NCBI GenBank assembly: GCA_007922305.1
Contig: ML677348.1
Coordinates: 16,135,442 to 16,199,441 of the forward strand
Length of the DNA: 64,000 bases
Reading direction: 5' to 3'
Origin: Dermatemys mawii
Taxonomy: Eukaryota > Chordata > Testudines > Dermatemydidae
This document shows, in pieces, positions 9,554-22,790 of this stretch; within the stretch, counting starts at the first letter, position 1; each line of letters opens with the position of its first letter. A program made the position numbers and the translations under genes. Under the pieces are notes generated by a model that saw only the letters and a program-made list of their open reading frames with translations, searched no databases and was not told the origin of the DNA.

Positions 9554-12500
9554 TGTGGAATGAAAAAGTAGTATGTCTGTGTTAATGATGAGATCTGTAA
9601 ATAAGAGAAAGTATTTGATTATATTTCTAGCATAATTTCCTTGTGATGAAAATCCAACACCCAATGCAATTCACAAACCACAGTTTCAGAAAGTTTGTTT
9701 ACTGCTGTTTCCTGCAAATTGAGTAAGGCTTTGTTAATTTCAAAACATTACTGCGTGAGTTATGAAAAGTGCTTTCTAAATAGAAAAAACATGGTTGAGT
9801 TGGCTTGCTTCATTTAAAGTTAACAGTTTTAGAAGGTTTCATCCTCTGAGACATCATTTTTGATTGCACAAGATTTGATGCTGAGTTAGTCTCAAAACTA
9901 TTTAAAAGCCGTGATCTAGCACTTTAAGTGATCTAGCACAAATGTACCTAGCAGACCATTAGAGTATTTTTATATTTAAAATTGAATAATGACCACACAA
10001 TTTCACAAAGCTCTTTAGGCTGAGAGTTTCAAGAGAGACTAATGATTTTTGATGCCTCCATTTTGGTGTGTCCAGTTTGAGACAAATTAAAGGGGTTGGG
10101 TTTCCCAGGGGTGGATGTTCAGCACTTTCTGAAACTCAATTTCCTTGAAGGTGTCTTAACTGGGGTGCTCAATAACTGATCATCAAAAATTACTAGTCAC
10201 TCTTGAAAATCTTACCCTCAAGTCTTTACTTCAAATGTATCTCCTGGGAAACTTTACAATGAAAAATCAAAAAGAGCAAGCCTGCCTTTGAAGAAGTACG
10301 AAATGTTTATATTAATAATATTTCACCTCAAATTACTGGTGGTCAATGAAACATTGACCTGGAACTTTGGCATATCTGTTACATGTCCAGCATTATATGT
10401 ACCTAATACTGATAATCCAGCGCATCACCATGTATGTGGTGTTTTGTAGTTTTGGCTATTTACAATAGCTGTCAAACAATATAAATTTGAATATACTTTG
10501 AAAAGTTTTGAGCTGAATTCATCCCTAATGTAATTTCACTGATTTTGCCTTTGAAGAACTCAGTCCTGGAGTTGATGGCATATGGGCAGACTCCTGAACT
10601 TATGTGGAGACCCACTGACTTCAGATTGCAGTCAGGACCATAGTTTGCCATTTTTTTTTCCAGTTCTATTTTATTTATTTTCTCCAAATCTTTTTTTCAA
10701 ATCATCAGTAATTGCTTACACTGTGTTAGTATCCAAAATGTGTTAGCAGTCATACAAACATACATTAAAATGAAAGTGTTTACAATCTGAAAAGGAAAAA
10801 TAAAAAATCAGAAGGAAGGGAAAAGAGATACAGAGTATACTTAGTCGAGTGATAATTGTCAAGTATCTTACTATCTGTAATAAATTTTTGTATTTTAATC
10901 TCTGTAACACAGATTGTCAAAAAACTAGTCTACACTGAAGAGTTGGGGGATGCATAGCAAGTATAGCATTGTCTAGGCACCGTAAACATACAGGCCTTAC
11001 AATATTCCTTATATAGAAATGCCAATGTACCTTAGTTCTGGTCTGCATAGGGTGTTGTTCTCATTATGACAGCATTTTCCCTAAGCAGAGACGGAAATGT
11101 AGTGTTGGTTAGCTACCATGAAACAGTATGCATTAACTGTAGTTTGAATTACCATATGGTTAGACCACATGCATGTGTTTTAGTCTACTTTTCTGCAAAC
11201 AGTCCCGTGAACGGTTTTTGTTCACATAAATGCATTGTTGGCAAATGCAAAGAAATGCCCATAAGAAAGAGAAATCTGCACTGCTCATTCATACTACTTG
11301 GGATCTAAATTAACTAATAATTCAGGAAAAATGCATGCCATTGTAGGCAGTTAAATGAAAAACATGGTTCAATGGCAGCCAAAAGAGCAAACAAAACATG
11401 GGAATGCATAATAACTGGAGGAAGATAACACTGAAAGTATGATAATACCATCCTATAAATGGCTAGAATAACCTCATTAGGAGTACTATATTGAATTCTG
11501 CTTTTTCTATCTCAAAAAAGATGGAGAAGATGACCAGAAATGGGTAATAAAAATAATCAGAATCACAGCAAAATTATGAAAAGGGGTGGAAAGCCTGCAA
11601 ACATTTCATTTAGAGAGAAAACAAGGCTGATGGAACAGAAGTGTACAAAAGGTGAATTATGCACTTTTATTTATTCTCCCAAAATACAGGAGCAAGGAGG
11701 CATTTAGTAAAAAAGGGGAAAGTGAGGCATTCAAAAGAGATAAAAGTCAAGGGCGTCTATCCACACACCATAGCATTTTTGAAAACTATGTCACTTATTT
11801 CAATTGCTAAACGTAGACTTGAGAATCAAACTTTAGACACCTGTTTTTGAACATTTTATTTTTCAACTTCATAACTAAAGAGGAAATCCAGTTCAATTAA
11901 ATAAGATTTTTTAAAATGTGATATGAACCTTTTTGCTTCCTCAACAAAATCAACCACTAAGTGGCATGTTTCAGAAAATTCCCCTATCTACTGATCATTT
12001 TATATCATCCATATAGGATTTATTGCATCTTCCTCTTTATAACACCCACTATTGGAAATAGGATACCTGATTAACTGGACCACTGATCCAATATGAAATA
12101 GTAATTTCTTTGTTGCTGTGTTCCTTCCTGAATATTAGAGGAATGACTGGTCTTTGTGGGAATACCCATGTTCATCTGCAACAACAAACAAAAAAACAAA
12201 AACAAAAAAACCCCACAAACTTTATTTTCATGACAGAAGTGCTAAATTCTTCTTTATAAATTTTCAGTCTTCCAGTCAGGGAACAGAAACAATGCCATAT
12301 GATCTATGTGACCAGTTGCAAAGCACAGATAACAATGAGTAGTCAGTCGTCAAAGAAATAGTTAGAAGCAATAGTCTTCTAAATGAATACGATCTGCCCA
12401 CAATCTGAAATACATAGGCACTGAGTGTTTGAGGAACAATTAAAAGTCTCTTCCTATCTAATTTGTCAGATTACAGAGGACTGTATTTGTCAGATTGTTG

Positions 12501-12595
12501 GGTTTTAATAGTACAGCAAGGTCAATGAACAGTACTGTAGATGTATTGTAACTGGTAGGTCATCTTAAAGGAATTAAAAATCAGGACTTTATTGA
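9554..12595. other. Three kilobases with no gene recognised
   Basis: AT-rich. A tandem-like pair of GTGATCTAGCAC words lies near 9912 and 9929. Parts of 10490-10640 and 10920-11280 look like heavily decayed MITEs, the latter containing AGTCTACACTGAAGAG near its left side. A CA/A-rich tract is at 12182-12215. Frames of 60-80 codons show no motif. Confidence 0.5.
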
Positions 12596-12665
12596 CCTGA
12601 TCTAAAGCCCATTTATGTCAATTGAAGTCTTTCCATTGCCTTCAACAGGCTTTAGATTAGCCCCT
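12596..12665. mobile_element. Short palindromic MITE
   Basis: GACCTGATCTAAAGCCCATT at the left and AACAGGCTTTAGATTAGCCCC at the right are rough reverse complements around a centre with AATTGAAGTCTTTCCATTG. This is the amniote element built on 'GACCTGATCCAAAGCCCATTGAAGTCAATGG' type text. Confidence 0.65.
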
Positions 12666-14732
12666 AATTATAGAACATGACTGGTAGTATAATCCTAATT
12701 CTGTACTCCACAACACATGATATGAGGCAATATAAGAACAAAATCAAATACATAGAAGAAGAAGAATTGCTGCAGTATATATTCAAATAAATTATCACTA
12801 GAGGTGCTCTGAACATTTTTGGATACTTGCACACATGGGTAGGTTGCTTCCCTAGCCATATATTGCCATCCATTTATATGTACAGTTAATTATACCTGCT
12901 TCTGAGATCACTTCTCTTCTCATGTGATACAGCAGAGATCCTCTAAGGTGCATAAGCTAATACCACCCATTGATTTAATTAAGATGTGGCTGGACTCTGT
13001 TGCACTTCCTCGACTGTGGGATTCACTATCTGTCTTGGTTCTCCTGATCTCAAAGCTCTTGACTTTCATGTCTTCCCTCAAGAACTATTTATTCTTCCTT
13101 TTTTTTCCCTCTGGCGAGGAAGGATAAATTGCTGGGTTAAAGTGGTGCGGCACCTTGAGTTAACTGGTGAGATTTGGAGAGTTTATTATAGTGTTTAGGA
13201 CTGAATGGCTGGTTTGGTTTAAATCAAGTAGTATTCATGCATGGCTTCAGGGTATGGGACTTTAGAAATCTAAATAAATATTTTCAAAATCTAAAAGGAA
13301 ACCATTTGGAATATTTGTGAATAGTTCATATCATATCTTTATGCACGTTATTTCCCTGTTGCAATATGCCATTTTTAACAATAAGTACTTCTAAAATGAC
13401 TGTTGGAATGAGGAACCAAAATTTTACACTGATGTAAAAGCCTGAATCTAGTGTCCAGAGTCTTATTCTATCTAGATTGTAGGCTCCTTCCTGAGTGCTT
13501 TGGGACTGCTAAATTAAAAATGAAAACCATAAGCCTGGAACCCTGCATGGCTAAGGAGATCACTTTCTGTATAAGATATATAGTGAGTTGATGATGTGCC
13601 TTAATGAAATGCCCTTCATAAGAGCTCAGGGCACGTCTGCATGATCAGACTTGTGGCAACATTATGTACTTCAGTGATTTGCCAATGGTGCCAATGGTTA
13701 TCAGATGATAATGGCACTGTTTATGTTGGTCATCACTGCATGATTCTTTGTCACAGTTGTCATGGCTTTCCTGGACACTCAAGGGACACTCTGTACCCAA
13801 ACAGAAATGACTGCAATAAATGAGAAGGATCAGGTCTTATGGTTTTTCTACTGTAAATTTTCAATATGCCTTTCTCCCAGCAGTTTTGTTTAACAGGCAT
13901 AGCAAGATGATAGATGCATTAGCGGTAAGCATTGTGATACTTGTATATGATTAATAATGCTTATGCTGGGAAGATGTGAGGGTTTTTGATAAGGTAGAGT
14001 GGAGCAAGTTCTGTCCTTAGTTACAGCCGAGGAACTGCATCCAGGGCATGAATACTTTTAAAAACATTTAACATTCTGTCCAAACACTTATCTGTGCCTT
14101 TAAATAAAATAAAATAAGAGATTCTAATATTAAATAGAAATGGGGAAAAGGGACTACTAATGATCATGTTACAAATGCCTCTGGGAAAGAAAAGCCTCAT
14201 TTAAAATTGTACTGGACTGACAGAGAAAGGGATGAAAGTTCCACCAACCAAGGTCCAGACAACAAAGAAATATTTACCTGCTGACCTAAGAAATGACAGT
14301 GAGATTCTGAATGCAAATATACATTAGGGCAAGTCTCAGTAAAATGGTCTCAAATATAGCCTGGACCTAAGTATATAAAATGTGGGGAGAGTCAAAGGAG
14401 CAAAGTGTCAAGCAATTTATCCTCATTATTTCAGTTCAGGAAGGGCAGCATCTGGGAGTTAACTAAGGGCAGATGACAGATGGCCTTTCACAAATGGGGG
14501 TTTAATAGTGCTCCTCTGAGGGTGAAACACACTGCTCCATTGCCATAGGGAGGTAGAACATACAGAAATGCATTAGTGGAATTAATGTATACAAATGTTC
14601 TGTACAGCATAGATTAAAATAGAATTAAATAAGACTAGACAACATGAGATTATTTTTTTTAGTCCTATTATATGTAGTACTAAGGCCTTTCCAAAGTCTA
14701 GCTCCACAGGCCAATCTGACATTAAAAGGAGA
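12666..14732. other. No gene recognised
   Basis: Includes a faint L2-like tail (TAGATTGTAGGCTCCTTCCT, near 13473) and a possible decayed MITE at 13634-13830 starting GGCACGTCTGCATGATCAG. Frames up to 70 codons have no recognisable product. Confidence 0.45.
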
Positions 14733-14829
14733 TAGCCCTGGTTCTCCCTTCATTTACACTGGTGTAAATCAGGAATAACTCTATGTCAGTCAATTCTAAC
14801 AGTAGTGTAAGTGAGAAGAGAATGAGGCC
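14733..14829. mobile_element. Short palindromic MITE
   Basis: Left arm CCCTGGTTCTCCCTTCATTT and right arm GTGAGAAGAGAATGAGGCCT are reverse-complement-like. The centre carries CACTGGTGTAAATCAGGAAT. This is the amniote 'TTACACCGGTGTAAATCAGG' MITE. Confidence 0.7.
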
Positions 14830-15863
14830 TCAGATTTATAGGAAGTTACTTGCCAATGTTTCCAAGTAGTCTTAATTTTCTGAAACTAAGTACACTCTCG
14901 GTGTTATTTTGAAACAGAGGAAGCGGCACTGCCATCAAGGATGTTCAGAAAGATGTTATTTAAACCTCAGTGATTAATGATGAAGGAACACAAGTTGTTT
15001 GCATTATTAATAGCTCAAATAATTAATCTTCAAATTGTTGCAGACCTCACTGCACATATTAACATATACTAGCATATACCTCGGCAGTCTTGTGGCACTG
15101 TTGGACTTGAATGAGCCAGTCTTGACAGAATGCTGATTTTTTTCATTGCAAACAAAGTATCCCCACAAGTTAATTTAAATATTTACTGGAAATAAAAACA
15201 AGCCATTTGGACTGTTATGCAGAGAGAGGGCCTTAAAAAGTACTGAGAATTTAAAGGAAGAACAGGAAAAAGGGTTCAGATAACCTAATAATGGATCCTA
15301 GCTGACACAAACAAACAGAACAACAACTTGGCATTTGAAAAGTCTGGTATATATTTGCATGGCTCAGCACTTTTTGGAAGCAATAATCAGAGCTGAAAGA
15401 ATTTTGCAGAATGGTTCATGTGAACTACATGAATTGAGACCGGCAGGGTCTGGTTGAAGTGGCTGGCAATGAATTATCTCTTACTGATTTGCTAAGGGAA
15501 CCTCCTTTTTAATTTTTGATACTCCTTCCATCTGCCTCCTTCCTCAGGTCCTCGAACCCACCTTCTTACCATCAGTGTCTTCTGAAAGGCTAATGACTCC
15601 TTTTCCCCCTGTGGCCCCTTCCTCCCATTTTCAGAATTCTGGCAAGTGCTGCACTGATTCATAAGATTCCATTAAATTACTACTGCATTACTTTAAAAAA
15701 ATTAGTTGTCTATTATTATGGACATGCAACACATCTGATTGCCACTACTGCAACAGGTGCCTACCGTACATCAGTAATGCCACCTGACAACTAGTCACTT
15801 ACTCCAAGATACATGAAATTAATGTACATTTGAATAGTAAATCATGCTCAATTTTATAGTATA
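14830..15863. other. No gene recognised
   Basis: AT-rich, low-complexity T and A runs. No frame over 60 codons and no clear repeat. Confidence 0.5.
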
Positions 15864-15952
15864 GCACCAGATCCTAAACTAATATAAATGAACGTAGCTC
15901 CAGTCAGTTCAATGGAAATATTTTGATTTATACCAGATGAGGGTCTGGCACT
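15864..15952. mobile_element. Short palindromic MITE
   Basis: GCACCAGATCCTAAACTAAT ... CGTAGCTCCAGTCAGTTCAA ... ATACCAGATGAGGGTCTGGC: the arms pair as in the amniote MITE that begins GGCCAGATCCTCAGCTGGTG. Confidence 0.7.
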
Positions 15953-16555
15953 CATGTGCTTAATTTGTTTCCTCATTTTCTCTCACTTGCCCTCTCCCAT
16001 CTCTGCCTGAGCTATGGGTTTGCTCTCCATTCCCCTTCAGTTCGTATTCAGCACATGATCATGATAATGCAGCAGTTTTGTTCTGAGTGGGATTGTGTTG
16101 GTCGGTAATTCTGTTGCCCACCCTGTGTAGCACTTTGAAGGATCTACTGCCTTTTGGGGCTTGTTTACTTGGATTCATTGGCAGAGTGAACATTTCATTG
16201 CAATTGTAATTATTAGCCTTTTCCTTGAGGAAATGTATTTTGCCTTTCAGAATAGAATTTAAAGAGAGTACTTCAGCCATGCATGGAAATTAACATTACT
16301 ATTAATGAAAAGAAATGACAAAAAGTTCCAGTCTCAAAGAAATCCATTTAGTAACAAAAACAGTTTAGCCCTTTCAAAGCATTGCTTTTCTTTAAGCTTT
16401 CTAGGTAATGGAATCAAAGAGAATATGGAATAATTAATCTAGTCTGTGTCCCAGAACATTATCATAAAATGGATCTAGTAGACAAACTAGTGAATTGGTT
16501 TTAGAGAAACAGAATAATTAGAGCGGTGCTCAGAAACATCAGATATCCCAAGAAA
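15953..16555. other. No gene recognised
   Basis: No clear repeat. The right side may include more 5' CR1 sequence continuing into the next element, but I cannot read any protein motif in it. Confidence 0.4.
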
Positions 16556-18692
16556 GATCACAGCAACTTTTTCATACTCTGTCCATAATCCTGGTTCTTT
16601 GTGAATATATAAAACAGATATAAATGAGAACTCCTAGAAAAAACAAAACAGTCTATTATATTAGTGGATTTAGAGAACTGATTATAAGCCAAATCCGATG
16701 GAAGGAAGAATTTAATAAGAAAAATGTGAGTGATAATTGGGAATCATTTAAGAACATCTTACTAGAGGCCCAGAAAGCCACAATCAAGGAAAAAGGCCAA
16801 CCTGGTTTAGCGGGGCTGTGAAGGCAGGTATACAAATCTTTTAAAGAGAAAGTGGAGGTTGGCAGTAATGAATATAAAATAGAACTTAGGAATTGCAAAA
16901 GAACTGATAAAAGAAGAAAAGGAAAACAAGGAAAAATCTCTGACCAGCAGAGGTAAGGACAATAAGAAGTAGTTTTTAAAATATGTTAAGAATAAGAATA
17001 AAGAATAAAATCCTGACAGTGCTATTCATCCATTTTTAAATGGAAATGGTAAAAATATCAATAATAATGCAGAAAAGGCAGAAGTGTTCAATAAATATTT
17101 CTATTCGGGATCTGGAGAAAAATAGATGTATAGTCTCATCATCTAGTGATGAGAACTATCTTTCCATTCCCCAAGTATCTCCGAAGGACGTTAAACAGAA
17201 ACTACTTAAGTCAGACATTTTTAAATCAGCAAGTCCAGATAACTTCCCTCCAATAGGCTTAATGACACAACAAGCTCCTTGCTCAGATTTTTTAATGTTG
17301 ATTTCTGATAGGTCTTGGAGCACTGGGGAACTTCCAGAAGACAGGAAGAAAGCTAATGTTGTGTCAGTTTTTAAAAAGGGCCACTGAGATGACCTGGTTT
17401 ATTATAGCCTGGTTAGCTTGACATTAATAGCAGGCAAGATAATAGAGCATTGCATACTGGACTTGATTAATAAAGAATTAAAGGATGATAATGTAAATAA
17501 GGCAAATCAATATGAGTATATAGAAAATAGAACCTGTCAAAATGACTTTTTTTTATAAGATTACAAGTCTGGTTGATAAAGGTAATAGTGTTGACATAAT
17601 ATACTTAGACTTCAATAAGGCATTTGACTGGGTACCACATGCCATTTTGATTAAAAAGCTAGAACAATATAAAATTAACACACATTAAATGGATTGAAAA
17701 CAGGCTAATATGACGGGTCTCAAAATGTAATTGTAAACAGGGAATTCTCATCAGGGGGTATAGGGAATGGTTCCAGTGGGGTACTGCACAGGCTGGTTCT
17801 TGGCCTTATGTTCTTTAACATTTTGATCAATAACCTGGAAGAAAACATAAAATCCTCATTGATAAAGCTTGCAGATGAGACAAAAACTGGGGGCGTGGTA
17901 AATAATGAAGGGGGGCAATATGCTTTTTAATATGGCTAAATATAAATGTAATTCTAGGAACAAAGAAAATAGGCCATACTTAAGGGATTAGGGACTCTAT
18001 CCTGGGAAGCGGTGATTCTGAAAATATTTGGGGGAGGGGGAGGTAGTGGATAATCCGCTGAACATGAGCTTCCAGTATGATGCTGTGGCCAAAGGAGCTA
18101 GTGTAATCCTGGGATGCAAAATCAGGAATATTGAGTCAGAGAAGAGAGGTTATTTTACTTCTATGTTTGACATTGGTGTGACCACAGCTGGAATTCTGTG
18201 CCCATTTCTGGTACCCACAATTCAAAAAGGATGTTGATCAAGAGGAAGAGGATTCAGAGAAGAGCCACAAGAACGATGAAAAATTTAGAAAACATGTCTC
18301 ATAATGACTTTAGGAGCTTAATCTATTTATCTTAACAGAAAGAAGGTAAAGGGGTAACTTGACTACAGTTTATAACTACCTGCATTGGAAACAAATATTT
18401 AAGAGTGGGCTCTTCAGTCTAGCAGAGAAAGGAGTAACATGATCCAGTGACCAGAGGTGAAAGGTGGACAAATTCAGTCTGGAAATAAGGTATAAAACCG
18501 TGAGAGTGATTAACCAATGGAACAATTTAGCAAGGATTGTATTGGACTCTTCATCACTGACCATTTTTAAATCAAGATCAGATTTATTTTCTAAAAGATG
18601 TGCTTTAGGAATTATTTTGGGGAAATTCTATGTAATGCAGGTCAGAATAAATGATCACGGTAGTCCCTTCTGGCCTTAGAATCTATGAATCT
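16556..18692 (+). pseudogene. CR1 LINE reverse transcriptase relic (ORF2, 3' two-thirds)
   Basis: CR1 ORF2 encodes an endonuclease-reverse transcriptase that copies CR1 RNA into the genome. Visible pieces in order: the linker region (NWESFKNILLEAQKATIKEK, about 16735-16800); SASPDNFPPI and SWSTGELPEDRKKANVVSVF (17225-17375) from the fingers region; a degraded SLVSLTLIAGKIIEHC; the palm motif A region read as IYLDFNKAFDWVPHAIL (about 17600-17650); LADETKTGGVVNNEG (about 17870-17905), where the catalytic Y/F-A-D-D is altered to LADE; and a C-terminal part VINQWNNLARIVLDSSSL (about 18505-18560). The element ends in AATCTATGAATCTATAA. Many stops and frameshifts, plus the altered catalytic box, show it is dead. 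The endonuclease domain is missing or unrecognisable. Confidence 0.9.
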
Positions 18693-19201
18693 ATAATTAC
18701 CCAGTAAAAAACTCTTTCATGAAAATACATAACATATATTTTTTGTCTCCCTTCTCTTGGTCTTTTTATTCTAAATACATTTAAAGAGGATGTTTGTGAG
18801 TGTGTCTGTTCCTGCTGCTGATTTCCTGTTATAATCTTTAAAAGTGCAATTTTGCAGCCATATTCACAGCTGCATAATCATATTATATATGGTTCCCTGA
18901 TTCTCTCTAATCTGTGAATCTGAAACAGAGACACTTGCTATGTTACTTACAGATTGATAATATGCTGAGGAGATATTCTCAGGAAAAAAAGGAAATCCTA
19001 TGAAATGTCAACCTGTGACGTTTCCTTAAAAGAAGTTCCTTTTGTTTCTCATCTCTCTTTTCTTCAGAGTTTCGCTCATCTACTTTGCTTCTTCAAAAAG
19101 CTGATACTTTACAATTTTCACTCTATTGTGTCCCCACGCTTAACTGCCAATTGTCCAAGACTAAATGTAACCAGCTAGGCAATATTCTCATCAAGGTTAA
19201 C
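18693..19201. other. No gene recognised
   Basis: AT-rich unique-looking spacer between the CR1 relic and a Penelope-like insertion. Confidence 0.5.
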
Positions 19202-19215
19202 TAAAAGTAGTGTTC

Positions 19216-19590
19216 AGTATCAGAGGGGTAGCCACATTAGTCTGAATCGGCAAAAGCGACAGAGAGTCTTGTAGCACCTTATAGACTAACAGATGTTTTG
19301 GAGCATAAGCTTTTGTGGGTGAAGACCCACTTCGTCAGATAAATGTTGTGGAAATCTCCAGAGGCAGGTATAAATACACAGGCAAGAATCAGGCTAGAGA
19401 TAACAAGGCAAATTCAATCAGGGAGGATGAGGTCAACCATCAGCTCAGGATTAAACAAAGACTGTGAATGGCTCGCCGACTACAAAAGCAGTTTCTCCTC
19501 TCTTGGTGTCCACATCTCCAGATCAGCTGCTGGAAGTGGGCCTCATCCTCTCTGTTAGTCTATAAGGTGCTATAAGACTCTTTGTTGCTC
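19216..19590 (+). mobile_element. Penelope-like element, 5'-inverted copy with target duplication
   Basis: Two oppositely oriented pieces of one element. 19216-19432 is the 3' UTR end on the minus strand; its plus-strand text includes GAGTCTTGTAGCACCTTATA and GGTGAAGACCCACTTCGTCA. From 19433 the strand switches to plus, with the end of the coding region (SGLNKDCEWLADYKSSFSSL) running into a shortened 3' end CTGTTAGTCTATAAGGTGCT. AAAGTAGTGTTC (19204-19215) and AAAGTAGTGGTTC (19593-19605) flank it as a 12-13 bp target duplication differing by one base. This is the structure expected from strand switching during target-primed reverse transcription. The copy lacks the reverse transcriptase and is non-autonomous. 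Confidence 0.85.
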
Positions 19591-19605
19591 TTAAAGTAGT
19601 GGTTC

Positions 19606-20972
19606 TCTACTTCCTAGTGTGGTCTGCACTAACAAGAGGCATAAAATGATGCAAAGCAGATGTGAGAGTGAAAGTTTAAGAAGTAAGTTGAGCTGTTTTA
19701 CAAAGTGACCACAGAATGAAACAGTTGGAGAACCACTCCCCCAAAAAACATCATTGCTGGTCTAAATTATTGCTGCTGAAAATGATAATGAAAGTGTCTA
19801 ATAGTTTTTCTACTGCTGGATCCAGTTTAAATGGTCATTTAACACCCACAATCATAAGCACACTGAAAAAATATCACTATTGCTCATTCTATGTAGAAGG
19901 TAGTATTGCTCAAAATACTCAAGATTCGTGTTCAGTTTTTCATTAATGCCTAATATACTTTTGGCAGTTTGTTTGATGTTTTCTGACAGCTTGTCACTTG
20001 TGATGGCTGAATATCCTTCTCACCCAGACAATTCTCTTGCAGAAGTTGTTTTCACCAACTGATTTTTTTTTATAGAAAATTCAGTTCCCTTCTCCCCTGC
20101 AGACTCAACCCACATGTGGGGCAGACACTCTCAGAGATTATGGAACTATGTTAATATTCATACCACTGATCTTGGAACTAATGCAAGGTGAACATACTAA
20201 CCAACCTCACTAAGAAATGATTTATTACTGCTGCATAATATTTTTAGACTAGAGGCTATTGCTCTGAGATTATATGTTTAACTGTGGGAACAAGTGACAT
20301 TTGGAGATACCAAACCAGCTACAACTGGAGAAAAAAATATTTTTTAACAGCTGGGTTTAATGGGTCTGAATAAAATATCCCTTTACATTACTGCATGTTG
20401 CATATTTGAGACCAATAGGATACTGTTGCATCACTTTCAGGCTTATGGAAGTGATACAGTTTCAACGTTTGCTTTGTATCTTATAGTATAATAACTCAAC
20501 AGAACCAAAACTTGCTCAGATAATATATTTTTCCAAAATCCACCCTATTTAATTATCTCTCAAGGAGACTTGGATGCTTGAAAGGATTAATGTTGTTCAA
20601 CATACTTTGTCAAACAAACAAACATACAAACAATACTTGGCACAAATCTGAAATATGGTATGCATCTCTTTACATCACCCAACAAATTAATATTTTAATG
20701 GTAATAAAACAGAACATTAGCTCATGAAATTCAGGGATGGTGTAAGGAAGAAATTAGTGAAGTATATTGCTCCTAATTTTGATACTATGTTAGTGTTAAT
20801 GTTTACTTCAAAAAGAAATAGAGGCCAATACCTCACTTTTCACTATTATTTTGTTAGTTGTATTTTTCACTCACTTTTTAAACACAAAGGTCAGTCCACT
20901 GACTATTCCAGTATTGCATCCTGCTATTCTATAAGAGCCAGATTTTGATACCATTACATGTGGCTCCCTCTT
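19606..20972. other. No gene recognised
   Basis: AT-rich. Frames of 74-76 codons (19716-19946, 20724-20948) show no motif. Confidence 0.5.
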
Positions 20973-21249
20973 AAGGCTTGTCTATTCTGAACTACAGTTT
21001 GGACTATAGGGGTGCGAGTAGCAGTGTGCATCACAGTTCTACTTTGTAACTCCCCATGTGGACCCTGCGGGCTTGAACGAAAAGGTTCCTAGTTCACATA
21101 AATGTATTGTAGAGGATTACACTAATGTGAACGAGAAAGCTTTTAATTTGTGCCCATAGCTTCCACACAGGAGAGTTACAGTGCTGCTTTGGCGTGCACT
21201 GCTATTCACACCCCTGTAGTCTGAACTGCAGAGCAGTGTAGACATAGCC
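20973..21249. mobile_element. Palindromic MITE, about 280 bp
   Basis: Left end AAGGCTTGTCTATTCTGAAC and right end (reversed) AGGCTATGTCTACACTGCTC are inverted repeats. Internally GGACTATAGGGGTGCGAGTA mirrors the right side's TTCACACCCCTGTAGTCTGA, and GAGTTACAGTGCTGC mirrors the left side's TTCTACTTTGTAACTCC. So the whole element is one long imperfect palindrome. Non-autonomous DNA transposon, superfamily not certain. Confidence 0.8.
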
Positions 21250-22281
21250 TCACTCTTCATGACAAAATTAGTGTTTGAGTAGTAGCAGTCAGTGGTGGTG
21301 TCATACTCTGGTGGAGACTGTGTGGGGAGGTGGATTAATTTCTTACATTTATATTGTTGCTAGATTATTTGATTTCACTCATTTGAAATAATTTAGGGAT
21401 CTATTTATTAGTGTAGTTTTAAAAGATTTGTCAAGGGTGCTGGGACTGTTTATTGGATGCTCTTTTGTTGCAGTTTAATAAAAAACTGAATAAATAAGTA
21501 AACCCATTGACTTTAAAGAGTAGTTGTATAGTAAGGTACAGTTCAACATAAGTAACAGAATCAGAACCAGGCCCTAACTGAGTAGAATTTAGTCACAACC
21601 TCATGTTTCATATTCTTTGTGCAAAAAAGTTTAAGGTATATGAGATTTTTAGCATCTTGAGGAGAGAAGAACACCATGAACATAGTGTAATGAACACAGG
21701 CATGAATGGTCATGATAATATAGGTCATGATTAGAGGTGGGTAAACAATCTCCAATGAACATTTTATTCAGCAAATTTTCCCTTTTTTTCTTTTCACAAG
21801 CACTTTACAAAGAGACTACAATTTTTACAAAAGCAAAGATGAATTTGTATGTGTATAAAATAACCATTGGTGCTCCTCTAGACCATTGTCTTTGAGATAC
21901 TTGTATTAGCTAATGTAGAGCATATGTATATCTGTATTCATGTAGTTTCATTTTCATGGCAGAATTGCTATCAACTTACAAGACTGTGCATGGAAACTTA
22001 AAACGTCTGTGCAATTAATATGTTGGTGCTCCCAGTACATTTAGGGATAGAATTTGGCTGTTCTCAACAATAATCTGAAGTGCAGTGTATTTGAAATAAG
22101 GCTCCCAGTGCTGCTACAGCAAGATTTTTATTATCATGATAATCAGTTTATTAGAGATTTGCTATCTTCATTTGCCTTGAATGAATTATAGTGGATCATG
22201 ATTTTTAAAACTTTTTTTGTTTATAATTTGCATTCAGTGTGTTATAGTAATATGCAATCATGAATAAAAAAGAAAGTACTA
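21250..22281. other. No gene recognised
   Basis: AT-rich. Nothing identified beyond short palindromes such as TTATCATGATAA near 22132. Confidence 0.5.
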
Positions 22282-22590
22282 TCATAGCCCTGGTCTACAC
22301 TGGATGTGGGGGAGTCGGAGTGGAAATCGACCTAAGATACACAACTTCAGCTACATGAATAGTATTACATATACAAATACGTATTTAGGTTGACTTACTG
22401 CGGGGTCTTTACAGTGCTGAGTCTACTGCTGCCGCTCCCCCGTCGACTCTGCCTGCGCCTTTCGCAGGGGTGGAGTACCGTAGTCGAAGGGAGAGCACTC
22501 AGGGATTGATTTATCACATCTAGACTAGACGTGATATAAATCGATCCCCGATAGATCGATCACTACCCGCAGATCAGGTGGTGGCCTTAG
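22282..22590. mobile_element. Harbinger-type MITE, about 300 bp
   Basis: Starts TAGCCCTGGTCTACACTGG and contains the diagnostic turtle text ACTTCAGCTACATGAATAG and an internal palindrome ATCTAGACTAGACGTGATA / AAATCGATCCCCGATAGATC. The same family lies in opposite orientation at 26596-26895, where a TAA target duplication is visible. It is probably mobilised by PIF/Harbinger proteins of the kind relic at 39.9-44.3 kb. Confidence 0.8.
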
Positions 22591-22790
22591 ATTTAAAAAT
22601 ATGAGAAAACTTCTTGCTTCCAAATCACAGTAAAATCTTGTTTTGAATGAACACATGGATTAAGAAACATTGGCTCATAAATTATAAAAATACTTGTTAA
22701 AGAGAAGAAATTAAGATCAGCAGTCCCAAGTAAAATTAAAGGGCTTTACCATTCTCTCATCAAAGACACCTTGGACAAAATTCTGATACA

